From Gnetum montanum (lineage: Eukaryota > Streptophyta > Gnetopsida > Gnetales > Gnetaceae), in the NCBI GenBank assembly GCA_015680685.1, contig MNCI01027046.1:1235613-1299612 (forward strand): a DNA stretch of 64,000 bases, in the 5' to 3' direction. Of the stretch, positions 11,385-22,080 are shown piece by piece. The notes under the pieces were generated by a model. It ran no database searches, was not told the origin of the DNA, and saw nothing but the letters and a program-made list of their open reading frames with translations. Every line of letters starts with the position of its first letter. Within the stretch, counting starts at the first letter, position 1. The translations under genes were made by a program, and so were the position numbers.

Positions 11385-12501
11385 TGAAACACCACAAAAT
11401 TCTGAGCTTAGTACTTATCCAACAAGAATCGAGCTAAGTCATGATGCTCCCTAGCATGACTGAAGCTTGAGGGCCCCACAGACAGCCTCAAGCAGAGTTG
11501 AAATCAACAAGAAATGATTCCCTGGGACCCGCAAGGGATTATGGTGACATCTAGCATCAAACCTNNNNNNNNNNNNNNNNNNNNNNNNNNNNNNNNNNNN
11601 NNNNNNNNNNNNNNNNNNNNNAATTCAAATCCGAGGGCCGAATTTGATGCTTCCTATTGTAGCAGTAGTTTGTAAAAATAACTTCTTTTGTTTTAGTCAA
11701 GTCTGTACGCCGAGTTCACACGCCCAACATGTACACGCTGGCGTACAACAGTATATGTTGGCATGCAGCAATATATGCTAGCGTGCAGCACGCTGTACAC
11801 TTGTAAAATTTCATTCTTTCACACTCGGTCAATGTGCCACATGTCACCTGACCCGAGAGTCCAGCATCCCATGGCCAATCATCCCCTCTCAAATCCGAGT
11901 TTAACGTCTAAACCTATATAAAAACCCTGATTTTTGACCAGTTTAGGGTTCGAAAAAATTGAAAGATCAGAGCAAAAATTTGGGGCAATCCACACAAAGA
12001 GAACATCCAGAACGCTTAATCCTAGACGCTGGACTTCTATCCTACACGCTGAGCATACAGCCTTTACACTGTGCTTGCAGTTGAATCCAGTGAACAATCA
12101 TCCCCCTACATCCACCGGAGCCTTCTGTCTACCTTGTGTTAGATTCACAACTGTGTTAGACCGGTGCATTGTAACTTTCCGTTTTGCAATAATATTGTCA
12201 CATTTCTTTTGCTAAGATTTGTTACAGTTTTTCGTTCATTATTGTATGCTTATTGTTTACGTTCCTGTACGTTTACGCTCCATTTGACATTAGTTATGCC
12301 ATTTACGTATAACCTAACGTACAATATAACGGTGTACGTTCGGGGAAATCCTTGTCTGATGCGCGTGTGGACCATTCAGGGTACTCTGCCTTTGTTAATT
12401 CCAGCTTACCCTCAAGCGAAGGTAGGGTCTTTTGTGCTTATCCGGGGATTTCCTGGTTTCTGTTTCATTCCAGCCGGAGACCAACGATTTCGGACAGTAT
12501 A
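11385..12501 (+). repeat. T4 5' LTR (contains assembly gap)
   Basis: Pairs with 31113-32388 at roughly 95% by eye over the well-aligned 3' half, and most differences are C/T or G/A. It starts TGAAACACCAC and ends AGTATA, the partner ending AGTACA. GCCTT (11380-11384) precedes it and GCCTT (32389-32393) follows the partner. A TATA box (TATATAAAAA) is at 11915-11924. Its upstream part holds CACGCTG-type repeats. The partner shows that about 231 bp are missing at the gap. Confidence 0.92.
11565..11621. other. Assembly gap (57 N)
   Basis: The flanks match 31290 and 31522 in the other T4 LTR, so about 231 bp of repeat-rich LTR are missing and the gap length is not the true one. Confidence 0.9.
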
Positions 12502-12663
12502 GAAAATGGCATTAGAAGGAGGGCTTGAAACTGTTTAAACTTATTTTGATCTCATACACACACCCTTGCGCTTCAGATCTGTACCCTGGTTTTCCCAGAT
12601 TCACATTGCGCCAATACTAAGCCCGATTCTGAACTTCCCGGATCTGTACCATGTTCTGCAGCA
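12502..12663 (+). other. T4 leader with candidate primer site
   Basis: Follows the LTR. A TGG-starting primer site could begin at 12507 (TGGCATTAGAAGG), but I cannot name the tRNA. No other feature is seen. Confidence 0.3.
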
Positions 12664-12990
12664 TTCTCAGCGTCTACACGCTGCACGCCCCACGCTACAC
12701 GCTGTAGACTTTGTCTACACGCTGCCTAGCCCACCTGCACACTATACGCTGTAGACCCTATCTACACGCCGCCGAGCCCACTTGCACGCTGTACGCTGTA
12801 GACCCTGTCTACACGCTGCCGAGCCCACTTGCACGCTGTACGCTGTAGACCTTGTCTACACGCTGCCCAGCCCACTTGCACGCTGTACACTGTAGACCTT
12901 GTCTACACGTTGCCCAACACACTTGCACATTGTACGCTGTCTCCGTACGCTGGTCGTTGAAGCCTATATCCTTAGATCTAGTCTATATGC
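12664..12990. repeat. 47-bp minisatellite in the T4 leader
   Basis: About five to six tandem copies. Exact period-47 spacing is seen between GCACGCTG starts at 12784, 12831 and 12878. Each unit contains three CGCTG words and a CTGTAGAC/GTCTACA inverted pair. The array lies between LTR and ORF1, where packaging or leader functions are expected. Confidence 0.85.
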
Positions 12991-13008
12991 TGTACACTGC
13001 GAACTTAG

Positions 13009-13590
13009 GTGTACGTTGATAAGTATACCCGTTTCACATCCCTTCCACCATGTTATATTCACAACCGTTTCCTCATGAACACTGCGAATCCCAACGCTTC
13101 AACCAAGCCCATCATAGATATTGTAGGCCCCATGGCCATTCAACAACCTATGGTACAATCGACGGTGGGACCTCGTCGGTCTCTCAGACTGCAGGGGAGG
13201 AACCCGTCATTTAACATTATAACACAGGAGCAATATAATTTTATATGCGTAAAAATCCAAGCCGGCCTAACAGTGGATCAAACTGAAATGGAGGTTAAGA
13301 GACAATACAAACTGTTTCATAGGGGAGGACATGAGTTCATCCCTTCCCCGCATGACATCATCCCTCTCCTCGAGCACTACTCTGAGCTCATCTCACAGCT
13401 CCTCCTAACAAGGAATCAGCCTCTAGACCAGCCCATGCCAAACTTCCAAATAGAGGAGGAAGATGATTTCGCGGCTCAGTCCAAACATGAGGATTCATAT
13501 CATACCCTCAGCTTGCAAACTTACGCAAACCCGTCGTTTCACCCATTCATGGGGGAGACAACGTCCTTCCAGCCATTTAAAATCACTTAA
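13009..13590 (+). CDS. T4 ORF1 (gag N-terminal or extra ORF), 193 codons
   Basis: An uninterrupted frame just downstream of the leader array. The product has no signal peptide and no recognised catalytic motif. It contains a Pro-Arg-Arg-Ser-Leu-Arg-Leu basic stretch near residue 55, a Pro/His-rich region and an acidic Glu-Glu-Glu-Asp-Asp patch near 150. Ogre-type Tat elements often carry an extra ORF before gag, and its position fits; it could equally be the N-terminal part of gag. The start is uncertain: an inner Met at codon 23 is equally plausible. Confidence 0.5.
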   Translation: MYVDKYTRFTSLPPCYIHNRFLMNTANPNASTKPIIDIVGPMAIQQPMVQSTVGPRRSLRLQGRNPSFNIITQEQYNFICVKIQAGLTVDQTEMEVKRQYKLFHRGGHEFIPSPHDIIPLLEHYSELISQLLLTRNQPLDQPMPNFQIEEEDDFAAQSKHEDSYHTLSLQTYANPSFHPFMGETTSFQPFKIT

Positions 13591-13699
13591 GCACATGTGC
13601 CTCAATAAGAGGCATCCGCTCTCGTCCCCACTCCTCCTGTGACCGATGCACAATTCAATACGCGACCCCTCTCCATTATTCCTCTCGTCACCATGTCAC

Positions 13700-14904
13700 C
13701 CTCTCTCTTACAAATGCAACCATGACAACTCCTTTAGCCCAATGTAGGCATCACACTCCCATCTCAGATCCTTGGAATGCCATCTGTGATACTGGCTTCT
13801 ACGGCTCCTCACTATATACCTCGGATACAAACTCAGGGAACACATTTTGTGGCCGCAACTCAACAAGTGCAAAGTATTCCCTCGTGAACCACAATGGGGC
13901 AATGGGCTACGACCAGCGTGCAACCGCATCAATCCCTTCACCACAATATGCCTCCTGTCGCAATCTCATCCGTGAACATCCCCCAGATACAACAACAATA
14001 GCAACAATAGCAATAACAGCCTTTCCCTTATGGCATGCCACCTTTAGCGACGCTTGCAATAAACATACCACAAACGCAATTTCCGACTGCTCAAGTTTTT
14101 GCCTTCCCGCCCACCGTGCAACAGTCCAACCTTCCCACGTCACAACAACCTGTTGCTTCACCCAGTGCTCAAGACTAGGCGGATGCTAAAAAAATGATGT
14201 GAGAACTTACTGAGGAGGTAAGATGCCTTAAAACAGCTAATAGCGAAGAGCTTAAGGTCTTGGACCTTTACCAAGACGATCTTATAAGTTCTTCAGTGCC
14301 ACCACTGACGTTGCCAAAAGGCATGTCTCTACCTCAATTGACCAAATACAACGGGGAGGGAGACCCCAACGCCCATCTAGTCACATTTAGATTAGAAAGT
14401 TTATTACTTCAGGCATGGCCTCATGCAATCTTACGTGTCTTCGCCATGTCCCTTACGGAGAGAGCATTAGACTAGTACCGGGCTCTACCACGCAATTCTA
14501 TATCTTCCCTGGAAGACCTTTTACACCAATTCGTGACCAGGTTTAAATATAATCTAAAACCTGAAGCTACATTAGATAGCCTAATACAGGTGAAACAAGC
14601 ACCCCTTGAGCCTGTACAGAAATTCATTCAGAGATGGAGTGCTGCGTTAAATGAACTCCATGAAACAATACCTGAGACTTACTTACTCACGATCTTAAAG
14701 GAAGCAGTAAATGATTTCATCAAATCTAAGTTGTACTACCTAAACGCACACACTCTAAACCAAGCCTTTGTCCAAATAAAGAACATAGAAGAGGCAGCAC
14801 AAAACAGTCATGACCCCGCCTACATAGCCTTTAAAAATCAACATACTAAAAAAGATAAGGAAAAGGCTAAACCAACAGTGGCAGCATTAGCAGAGACTCA
14901 ATGA
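13700..14904 (+). pseudogene. T4 gag (capsid region) with stops
   Basis: One reading frame crosses about eight stop codons. The first half is Gln/Pro-rich. From 14260 a retrotransposon gag (PF03732-like) domain is clear: Leu-Pro-Lys-Gly-Met-Ser-Leu-Pro then Tyr-Asn-Gly-Glu-Gly-Asp-Pro, a helical block with one stop at 14473, then Phe-Val-Thr-Arg-Phe-Lys and a Gln-Lys-Phe-Ile-Gln-Arg-Trp segment. It ends in a Lys-rich tail. It should form the particle shell, but stops and the absence of a continuous frame suggest a dead copy. Confidence 0.8.
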
Positions 14905-15062
14905 ACAGTTGCCCAGCAACAAGGTAAACCGCCTACCGCCCCCACTGGATACACTAAACCTCCCCTAATGCTACACCTAGGCCGTCCACATCCCAAGACG
15001 CTACACCAGGCCAAGCGTGAAATTTTGAGAGGAGAGACCCCTCTCAGTACACACGACTGCCC

Positions 15063-16808
15063 ATGAAACCTTCACAACTATTCGACCAACTACTGAAGGC
15101 TGGGCTAATGAAGCATAAGCAGTTGTCCCCCGCGACAATTCAGAGACATGATCAATTTTGCCAATTGATTGATAACCCAGGCTTGGCAACCCCAGACGAG
15201 CCCCCAGTTCTAAGAGGCTTCAGGGTAGACCGTTTCTGTGAACACCATCAACGAAATGGACATGGCACAGACTATTGCTTCACTTTGAAGCAAGATATTC
15301 AATGATTGATCAATGTAGGCAAGATCACATTTGACGAGGCTAACCCAGTCAAACTGCAAAACCAGTCCATGGGTATATATAAAGATCCCCTGAACACCAA
15401 AGAAGCGCCCTACACGATCAACATTATTTATGCAGACAATAGCAGTGAAATGCCTGGGAAACCTTTTGTGGTTCATGTTCCCTCCACCCCGCAAATATCG
15501 TTACAAACTACATATCCCTCATGTGGTCCTCCTACCTCACGCAAACCTTTTGTCATTCGAGTGCCTCCCGCTGTGGCGACAACGCAAGTGCCGCCCCAAA
15601 CTAAACCGTTTGTCGTTAGGGTGCCTCCTATTGGTACAACTGCTGGCATGACACCGTCGAACTAGCTTACCCCCTTTGTGGTCCGGGTGCCACCAGCGAT
15701 TGCTATGGTTGAGGCAACAATGGTGACCCTCCCCGCCCCATTTGTCATTCAAGTCCCAAAACAACCCCACGTTCCAACTCCACATGCTCCCACGCAACCC
15801 ACACGAGAACGCTTGGCAGACAAGCTCATGAGGGAACATTTAGAGAAGGAACGTTCGGCAAAGGAACAATGACTAGCACTGGGGCCTCCGAAGCCAACCC
15901 CATTGAGCGCATTGCCTATGACTCCCATCAACAATGAACCAAACACGTACCGCAAAAGGGAAGAACCGAGAGCACAACCCATGTCAATGCCAACAGTCAC
16001 TGAAAGCAACACAAAAGCCACCTCGCGCGAGATATGGCTATTAGGTCCAATGGATCAAGTGGCTTTGGACAAGAATTCACCCAATGGCAAAGACTTAGCT
16101 AATGCCTTGAAGCAGGTCACCCAGGCCCTTAAACAAAAGAACACATCATTAAGCTTATATGACCTTGTCTTGACCTCATCAGTTCATCGTGAAGCCTTGG
16201 TACAAATGTTGACGTCGATCCCTATTAGTGAGAACTTACCCGCGGATGAGCCCTCTATACATGTGGTCATGTCTAAAGACCAAGAATCGAAACCCAAATC
16301 ATTAAACTTCCAACCTGAAAATGTTAAAATAAATGAGAGAACAGGAGACGTCACTCACGAACCCATGTTCATAACCATACAAGTCAATCAATTCAAGATA
16401 CATCGGGTACATGTAGATGATGGAGCGGCCACAAATGTGGTACCTTACCCCGTTATCGAACAGTTGGGCCTTACAGACTTAATCAAGCCAACGGCTACAA
16501 CCTATCTGAAGTCTTTTAATGGGTCACGAGTAGTGGTCAAGGGTACATTGACCTTGGACTTCATAGCAGGGGATAGGTTCCCCACATTCGCTGACTTTGT
16601 GGTTATCGATGAGATGCCTGGCTTCAACTTAATCTTGGGGCGACCCTGGTTAGCCCAATTAAAAGTGGTGTCTTTCCCCATCCATCAGGAAATTCACATA
16701 CCATATGAAGGGGGTGAGATCATTATCCATTGCAATACTGCTACCTCCACCATCTCATCTCACACGGAAGCAAACCCAGGCTCCGAAGTTAAATTCGAAG
16801 AGCCTTAA
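15063..16808 (+). pseudogene. T4 gag C-terminus and aspartic protease (retropepsin)
   Basis: A single frame with three stops (15303, 15663, 15870). Near 15235 is the Cys/His motif usual at the Tat gag-pro junction (Cys-Glu-His-His, Gly-His-Gly-Thr-Asp-Tyr-Cys). From about 15460 to 15760 follow five copies of a Pro-Phe-Val-(Val/Ile)-X-Val-Pro module. From 15903 a 301-codon open stretch carries the retropepsin. The active site reads Asp-Asp-Gly-Ala near 16416 where Asp-Ser-Gly-Ala is usual, and Ile-Leu-Gly-Arg-Pro-Trp-Leu lies near 16635. The first catalytic Asp is present and the Ser-to-Asp change is unusual. The frame continues after the stop at 16808 as a Lys/Glu-rich tail to 17099. Confidence 0.85.
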
Positions 16809-16847
16809 CTACGCGACCCACAATGTGAACATAAACTCGAAAAACCT

Positions 16848-17099
16848 GTGATGAACAAAAAAAACAACACCCGAAAGGATGACCAGCACATCGAGGGTGA
16901 TTCCTTAGAAACCATAGAAACAACATCTAAAACAGAAGCATCCGAAAGTATTGACTCAAAACTTGCTCCATTAGACGTCTCCTGGGAAAAGTTACCTTTC
17001 AATGTAATCAACGAAGGAGATGCCGAATATCGAATTGTCCTCGTTAAACACCACACTACCATGAAAACAAAAAAAATAAAAAAGATGCTAAACAATTAG
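16848..17099 (+). pseudogene. T4 post-protease linker
   Basis: Same frame as the protease, after its stop. The segment is charged and low in complexity, rich in Lys, Glu, Asp and Thr, and ends in a Lys run. It may be the last sense-coding part before the PR-RT spacer. A GTAAAC donor-like word lies at 17099, but its phase does not match the acceptor at 22958. Confidence 0.4.
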
Positions 17100-17345
17100 T
17101 AAACATGTGCCTTAGTTCGAAATGACGTTAAACTACCACATGTCCGCAATGACATAAAACTAGCCACGGTCAGAAATGGTCGGTCTACCAAGAAACCCAC
17201 CAATATCATTTGAAATTTCCCTCATGAACACGTGGCCTGAGATGGCCTTAAACTAGTGTGTTGGGCTCGAAATGGCCTTAAACTAGAACATCAAGATTAT
17301 AGTTCGTCGTGACTTTAAACTGACACACAAGTACGCATGGCCCAG
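17100..17345. repeat. TAAACT-type degenerate array, first copy
   Basis: Loose units of 25-40 nt around a core such as GAAATGGCCTTAAACTAG. Related arrays lie at 22725-22880 and 29632-30190, in each case at a border between T4 modules. Confidence 0.65.
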
Positions 17346-17805
17346 AATAGCCCTAAACTAGAGCACTTCCTGACGTTTGCCTTCTCTCAATTCAGGTTCA
17401 GCCTCCGAAGTTATGCTTACATTATTATGTTATTAATTACAGTTTTTCTTCACGTTCCCCTTTTCACAATTATCCTTCAATTACAATTACATTCCCACTG
17501 GCATCCCTACTTCTTGCATTACACTTAAACAACAAAGCAAACAAAACATTTTACATTGTCGCATCATGTTTGCATTTAAACAAAAATAGCCAAAAGAACA
17601 AAAGATTTCCACTTTAAATCTACGTTTGTCAGTATTCAAACAAACTCAAAATTCAAATAAAAAATATATATATATATAGTCATATACAGTTGGACAATTA
17701 TAACAGTTAACTAATTCCACTCATCAATTCATGTACAACCCAAGGCAAAACATTCAGTTTACGACTCATGTAAAAATATGAGCCATGATAATATCAAAAT
17801 GAAAA
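17346..17805. other. T4 spacer, 3' flank of the antisense gene
   Basis: AT-rich, including a (TA)n run near 17666-17679. No coding signal on the plus strand. On the minus strand it would be the 3' untranslated region of the antisense gene. Confidence 0.4.
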
Positions 17806-20233
17806 CTAAACATCAAGGTTGGGAGGGCTGTCCCCTTCAGACTCTCCGGCACCATGGGTCCCCACTCCGCACCCTGACCCTATGAAAAGGTAAAAGAAAA
17901 CAGTCAACACAAAAAGGAAAGAGAAAAATCCCAAACGTTATTGAACGAACAAAATTCACAAGAATAAACTGCTTACCGTAGGAGACCCCCCTAAACCGAA
18001 TTCCAACCGACGGAGAATTTCTTCCTCGGAGACACTAGCCCAGTCAGTCCCATCGAGGCCCAGATCGACATTCGCTAAGGCCTTCCCTTTGTCAACCGTC
18101 GACCATGTGGGACGTTTCAAGGGAAATTCACCCACAGAGACCTCCCCGGAAGTAGTCGTAATTACCCTCTTGGGCGATTCCATCTCAACAATGGTATGCT
18201 TGGCAAATGTATCAAATGCAGAGCGCAAACCCAGACGCTCTATGAACATCTCAAGCTGACGCTTCTTTATAGATACCTCTTTTAGCGATTTCTTATAATG
18301 ATACTTATGGGTCTTTTCGTCTTGACCCCACTTCCGCACCTTAGAAGCGAAAGCCTTCCAATCTTGACACTTGAGGTTTAGTAAATCTATCTAGGCCTTA
18401 CGCTCTGCTAGCTCCTGAGTCAGTGACACATGGCGATTCAGCAAGTTCCAATATCTAGTATAAGTGATCTCAGAAGTTTGCCAAGAACGATCACCTGTTA
18501 ATTTGGCTGAGGCGAACTCATAATGAGATTTGAGATCATCACGTTCGGCCGATAACTTGGAAACCTCTCTTTCCCTTGCCTGGATCTGTAACCATAGCTG
18601 TTCAATGAAGTGCCTACAAGTCCAAAGCGATTTGGCCTTATGCACAAGACATTCTACCACCTCATCCTAGACTTGTCTCGGTACTTGTTCAACTTCTGGC
18701 GGTAGTGTAGGCAAGCTAGTAATACAAATAGCCTCAGACGGATCCCACTTCAGTTTAGCCCCTACCCACACGAAAAGAACAGGCATTAGACCTTAGATGG
18801 CAAAAAAGAATGTGAAAATCGAAGGAAGCAAAACACTTGAGACGTTTGCACCTATTTCAGGGTGAGCTTGCTGAATGTGTTCGACAACCTTGTCAATGAT
18901 ACTGGTGACAAAAATCCATTTTTCTTGGCATTTCGGTCCAAGTAAACGGTTCATGAGTGTGAGATGGACTATCTTTAGTGGTCGTTTCAGGGGGAACCAC
19001 TATCATAGGCACTTCTAACCGCATCGTAGGAATCATCCTAGTTTCAATATCTTCGTCTGAAAGTGATAAAAAACATAAAATTAAAACACCAAATAATGGA
19101 AACAACGATTCACAAGGCAAAAAAAATATATACTGGATTCTCTGTTTCCTTCCCGGTTTGGAGGGTCGCCGAGGTCCAATCTTCCCCTGAGGAAGCCATC
19201 AAACATTTCATCAACACCATCTCGGTCATTGACCAGTTCTGTCTCCATGGTGTCTTATGCCAGTTCTTTGGTCACTTCCACCTGATCTTTGCCGACCTCT
19301 TCCTCCTCAATTAAATTTGTTGGGACTTCCTCCTCCTCGATAATAGTTTCTAGCTCCCGTCTTCTCACTTCTGGAGTCAGTTCTGAAGACATTCATAGAT
19401 CCAACATTAGTTTCATGTAAACGGTCAAAAAAGAAAAAAAATGAATAAGATGAAAATAATGATGATGACAATAAAACAAGTGCATCAAGCTTACTTATCT
19501 CACGCAGGCATTTTAAATTGTATACGCTTCGCCCTTGGCTCTTCTACAGTCAGGGCCACCTCTCTAAGGCGTTCGCGCTTCTGAACCTTCGATTTGGCTT
19601 TCCCGATGGTCTCCCTGATCACTTGGTCAGCCCTCCTAGCGGTGTAGGGCACATTATTTGGTTCCAACCCCACGCTGTCACGTGTATGGATTGAACCACC
19701 AAATGACCCCTCTGTTGTGACGAAAACTGATTCATCGATCCCCTTGGGTGCATCTTGAGGCTCAGCTACCTCAAATAAATGGCTAATCCATGGGTGAGAT
19801 AATTGAGTACGATCTCACAAAACATATTTGTTATCTGCACAAACTACCAAAAATTCGGCCAGGTAACGTAGATAATCGACGAAGAATGCGAAAGTAAAAT
19901 GGGATTGCGCCTCAACGTTTGAACGCAACTGCACTATCTCCCCATGGAAACCCGACAGCAAAAACTGGGCCCAATTATAATGCATCCTGGTCTCTAAAAT
20001 GGTTTGCATGATGCGCACGGCTTCCACCCCAAGACTCTTCACTTGAGATAGGGATTTAGGAAACACCCGTGCCCTAAACAGGGGATACAGTTCATTGACT
20101 TCCACCACCTTTGATGTTCTCTGCATTGGGAACCCCTTAGAGCCCTTGAGAATGCCCAACCAATCTTCCAGCTCATGCACCACATGGAGCTCCTTTTGCA
20201 TCCTATGCAAAACCACGGTCACACCATTTGCCG

Positions 20234-20327
20234 GGACACCGAAGAGGTTTGAAAAGAACTCGGCTGACAGATGAAAAACNAGGACACCGAAGAGGTTTGA
20301 AAAGAACTCGGCTGACAGATGAAAAAC
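20234..20327. other. Assembly artefact: 46-bp duplicated contig ends around one N
   Basis: The 46 nt at 20234-20279 recur exactly at 20282-20327, with the N at 20280 between. Two overlapping contig ends were joined without merging. The insert is 48 nt, so the antisense frame is kept but gains 16 false codons. Confidence 0.92.
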
Positions 20328-20759
20328 TATTTTGACACCCTTGATACGAGTGTTGTAGTAAGTGATAGAGTCATCAAACGAATCAACAATTCCAATCATT
20401 TCAGTTACAGAGACATCAAGGCTCGGGGTTGTGAATAGCTCCATGAGGCCGACATCATTCAAACAACAGATGATAGGCAGTGGGGCACTAGTATGTAACC
20501 ATCGTCTTGCCTTGTTGACTTCCCCAAATTTCATGGACAGGGTGCTCTTAGTCCACCCTATCGTGATAGTGTCTCCGCCAAGGGGGATGTTAACTGTAAG
20601 CACAATGTAAAACCATAGCACCAGTATAACCAACGTTGCAGCCAAATAAACAAACTAAGGCGTCAGAGAAATATCATCACTTACCTTCAGTCATGGGATT
20701 CATATTGCTAGGACCCAAATCAGTATCACGGGGGAAAACTGGTCCATTACGTGACCAAT

Positions 20760-21481
20760 CCCCATGTAGCCACCCCCGAGCCACGCATTGCGCAAATGCC
20801 CTAGAATACTGTTTATGAAAATGAACGATGTCACCCTTAGTTTGAGCTAATATAGCTTCACGGAGAGTGGGACCTGCCATGAAGGTCTCTAAAGTAGTGT
20901 GAGCCAGTGCAAGTCCATCGTCACCTAGGCATATTCCATCTTTGTCAACTTGGGGCCTACAAAAGAATGGTCATTAGAACAGGAACAAACACTAAACAGC
21001 AGAATAGAAATGACAAATTAAACAACCTTACCTCTCCACCCTGTACACCATGCCCGAAGGGTTCTGAAATAATGTGTGCGCACGAGTAGCCAAAAATAAG
21101 GTGCTATTGAGATAGTAAGGGCCACATGGCAATAAGTTCCATACACGCGATAACGGACGAGTAGATCTGGGCCCTCCAGAGGGACTGTCCTCAATCGCAA
21201 GTGGTCCCTCGTCAATGTCCACCATGAAAGCCATAACGCCGCTTGATGATCCTGGGAACATTGTCTCAAGCACGCTTCACGCTAATTGTTCGCTTAGATG
21301 GGACCATATTACTACCTTGAATCTGTCTAAAATGAAGGCAAGGAACTCACAGGCCCCTTCCCTGAACCATACCCCATTGTTATCAATAGTCATATTAGGG
21401 GCAGGTTCGTCGAAATCAATGGGCCCGAACCAGGCCAGAACCCCAATCAGCTTAACCACTAAGAGGAAAGGCTTAGGATCC
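20760..21481 (-). other. FCP1/NLI-interacting-factor (HAD) phosphatase-like domain
   Basis: Exons 2 and 3 of the antisense gene read, in family order: a buried strand Leu-Leu-Val-Val-Lys-Leu-Ile-Gly-Val-Leu where the family has Asp-x-Asn/Asp-Gly; then Glu-Phe-Leu-Ala-Phe-(x)3-Arg-Phe-Lys-Val-Val-Ile-Trp-Ser; then Leu-Ser-Arg-Val-Trp; then Ser-Thr-Leu-Phe-Leu-Ala-Thr-Arg where Asp-Asp-Ser-Pro is usual; then Asn-Pro-Ser-Gly. Across the splice junction follows Asp-Lys-Asp-Gly-(x)3-Gly-Asp-Asp-Gly-Leu. Both Asp motifs needed for phosphoryl transfer are absent, so it is a pseudo-phosphatase at best. The match is by eye. Confidence 0.68.
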
Positions 21482-21584
21482 CTGCAAATACCCAGAATGC
21501 CATGGTAAATCAATTATACACAAAAATGAAATAATGAAACGAAGTTCCACATTTGGGGCCAATACTTCGAAAAAAGTTGCAAAC

Positions 21585-21840
21585 TATTTACGCTCAGCGT
21601 GCAGACCCTGAACGCTGGAAAACTGTTTAGGCTCAGCGTGCAGACCCTGCACGCTGGAAAACTGTTTGCGCTCAGCGTGCAGACCCTGCATGTTGGAAAA
21701 CTATTTGCGCTCAGCGCATAGACCTTGCACGCTGGAAAACCATTTGCGCTCAGTGTGCAGACCCTGCATGCTGGAAAATTGTTTGCGTTCAGCGTGCAGA
21801 CCCTACACATTGGAAAACTGTTTACGCTCAACGTCATCCC
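21585..21840. repeat. 39-bp minisatellite (antisense intron 1)
   Basis: About six and a half copies of a unit containing GCTCAGCGTGCAGACCCTG and ACGCTGGAAAACTG. GCTCAGCGTG starts at 21631 and 21670. A multiple of three, it leaves open frames on both strands, but by the exon model it lies in intron 1. Confidence 0.88.
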
Positions 21841-22080
21841 CGTATGCTAAAACATACAACCAGAGACCTCGCGCAAATCCCGTACGCCCAGATAGCAAAT
21901 ACAAAAGAAAGCAATTAACCGAGGCAAGATTAGAGCCTACCTACATGCCGATCCAGGCCACGATGGAATCCTAAGGCCTAGGCAAACATTGAAGCATGGC
22001 CTCACTTTCCTTCATGAAGGTCAAGCTGGGCTCCTTCCTCCCCTGGCCTTCTACTTCCTTTCCCTTACCCATCACTTTAC

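Noticed and set aside
21514-21837. 107-codon minus-strand frame of 13-residue repeats
   Set aside because: Arises because the 39-bp period is a multiple of three. The exon model places it in intron 1, and the opposite strand is open too.
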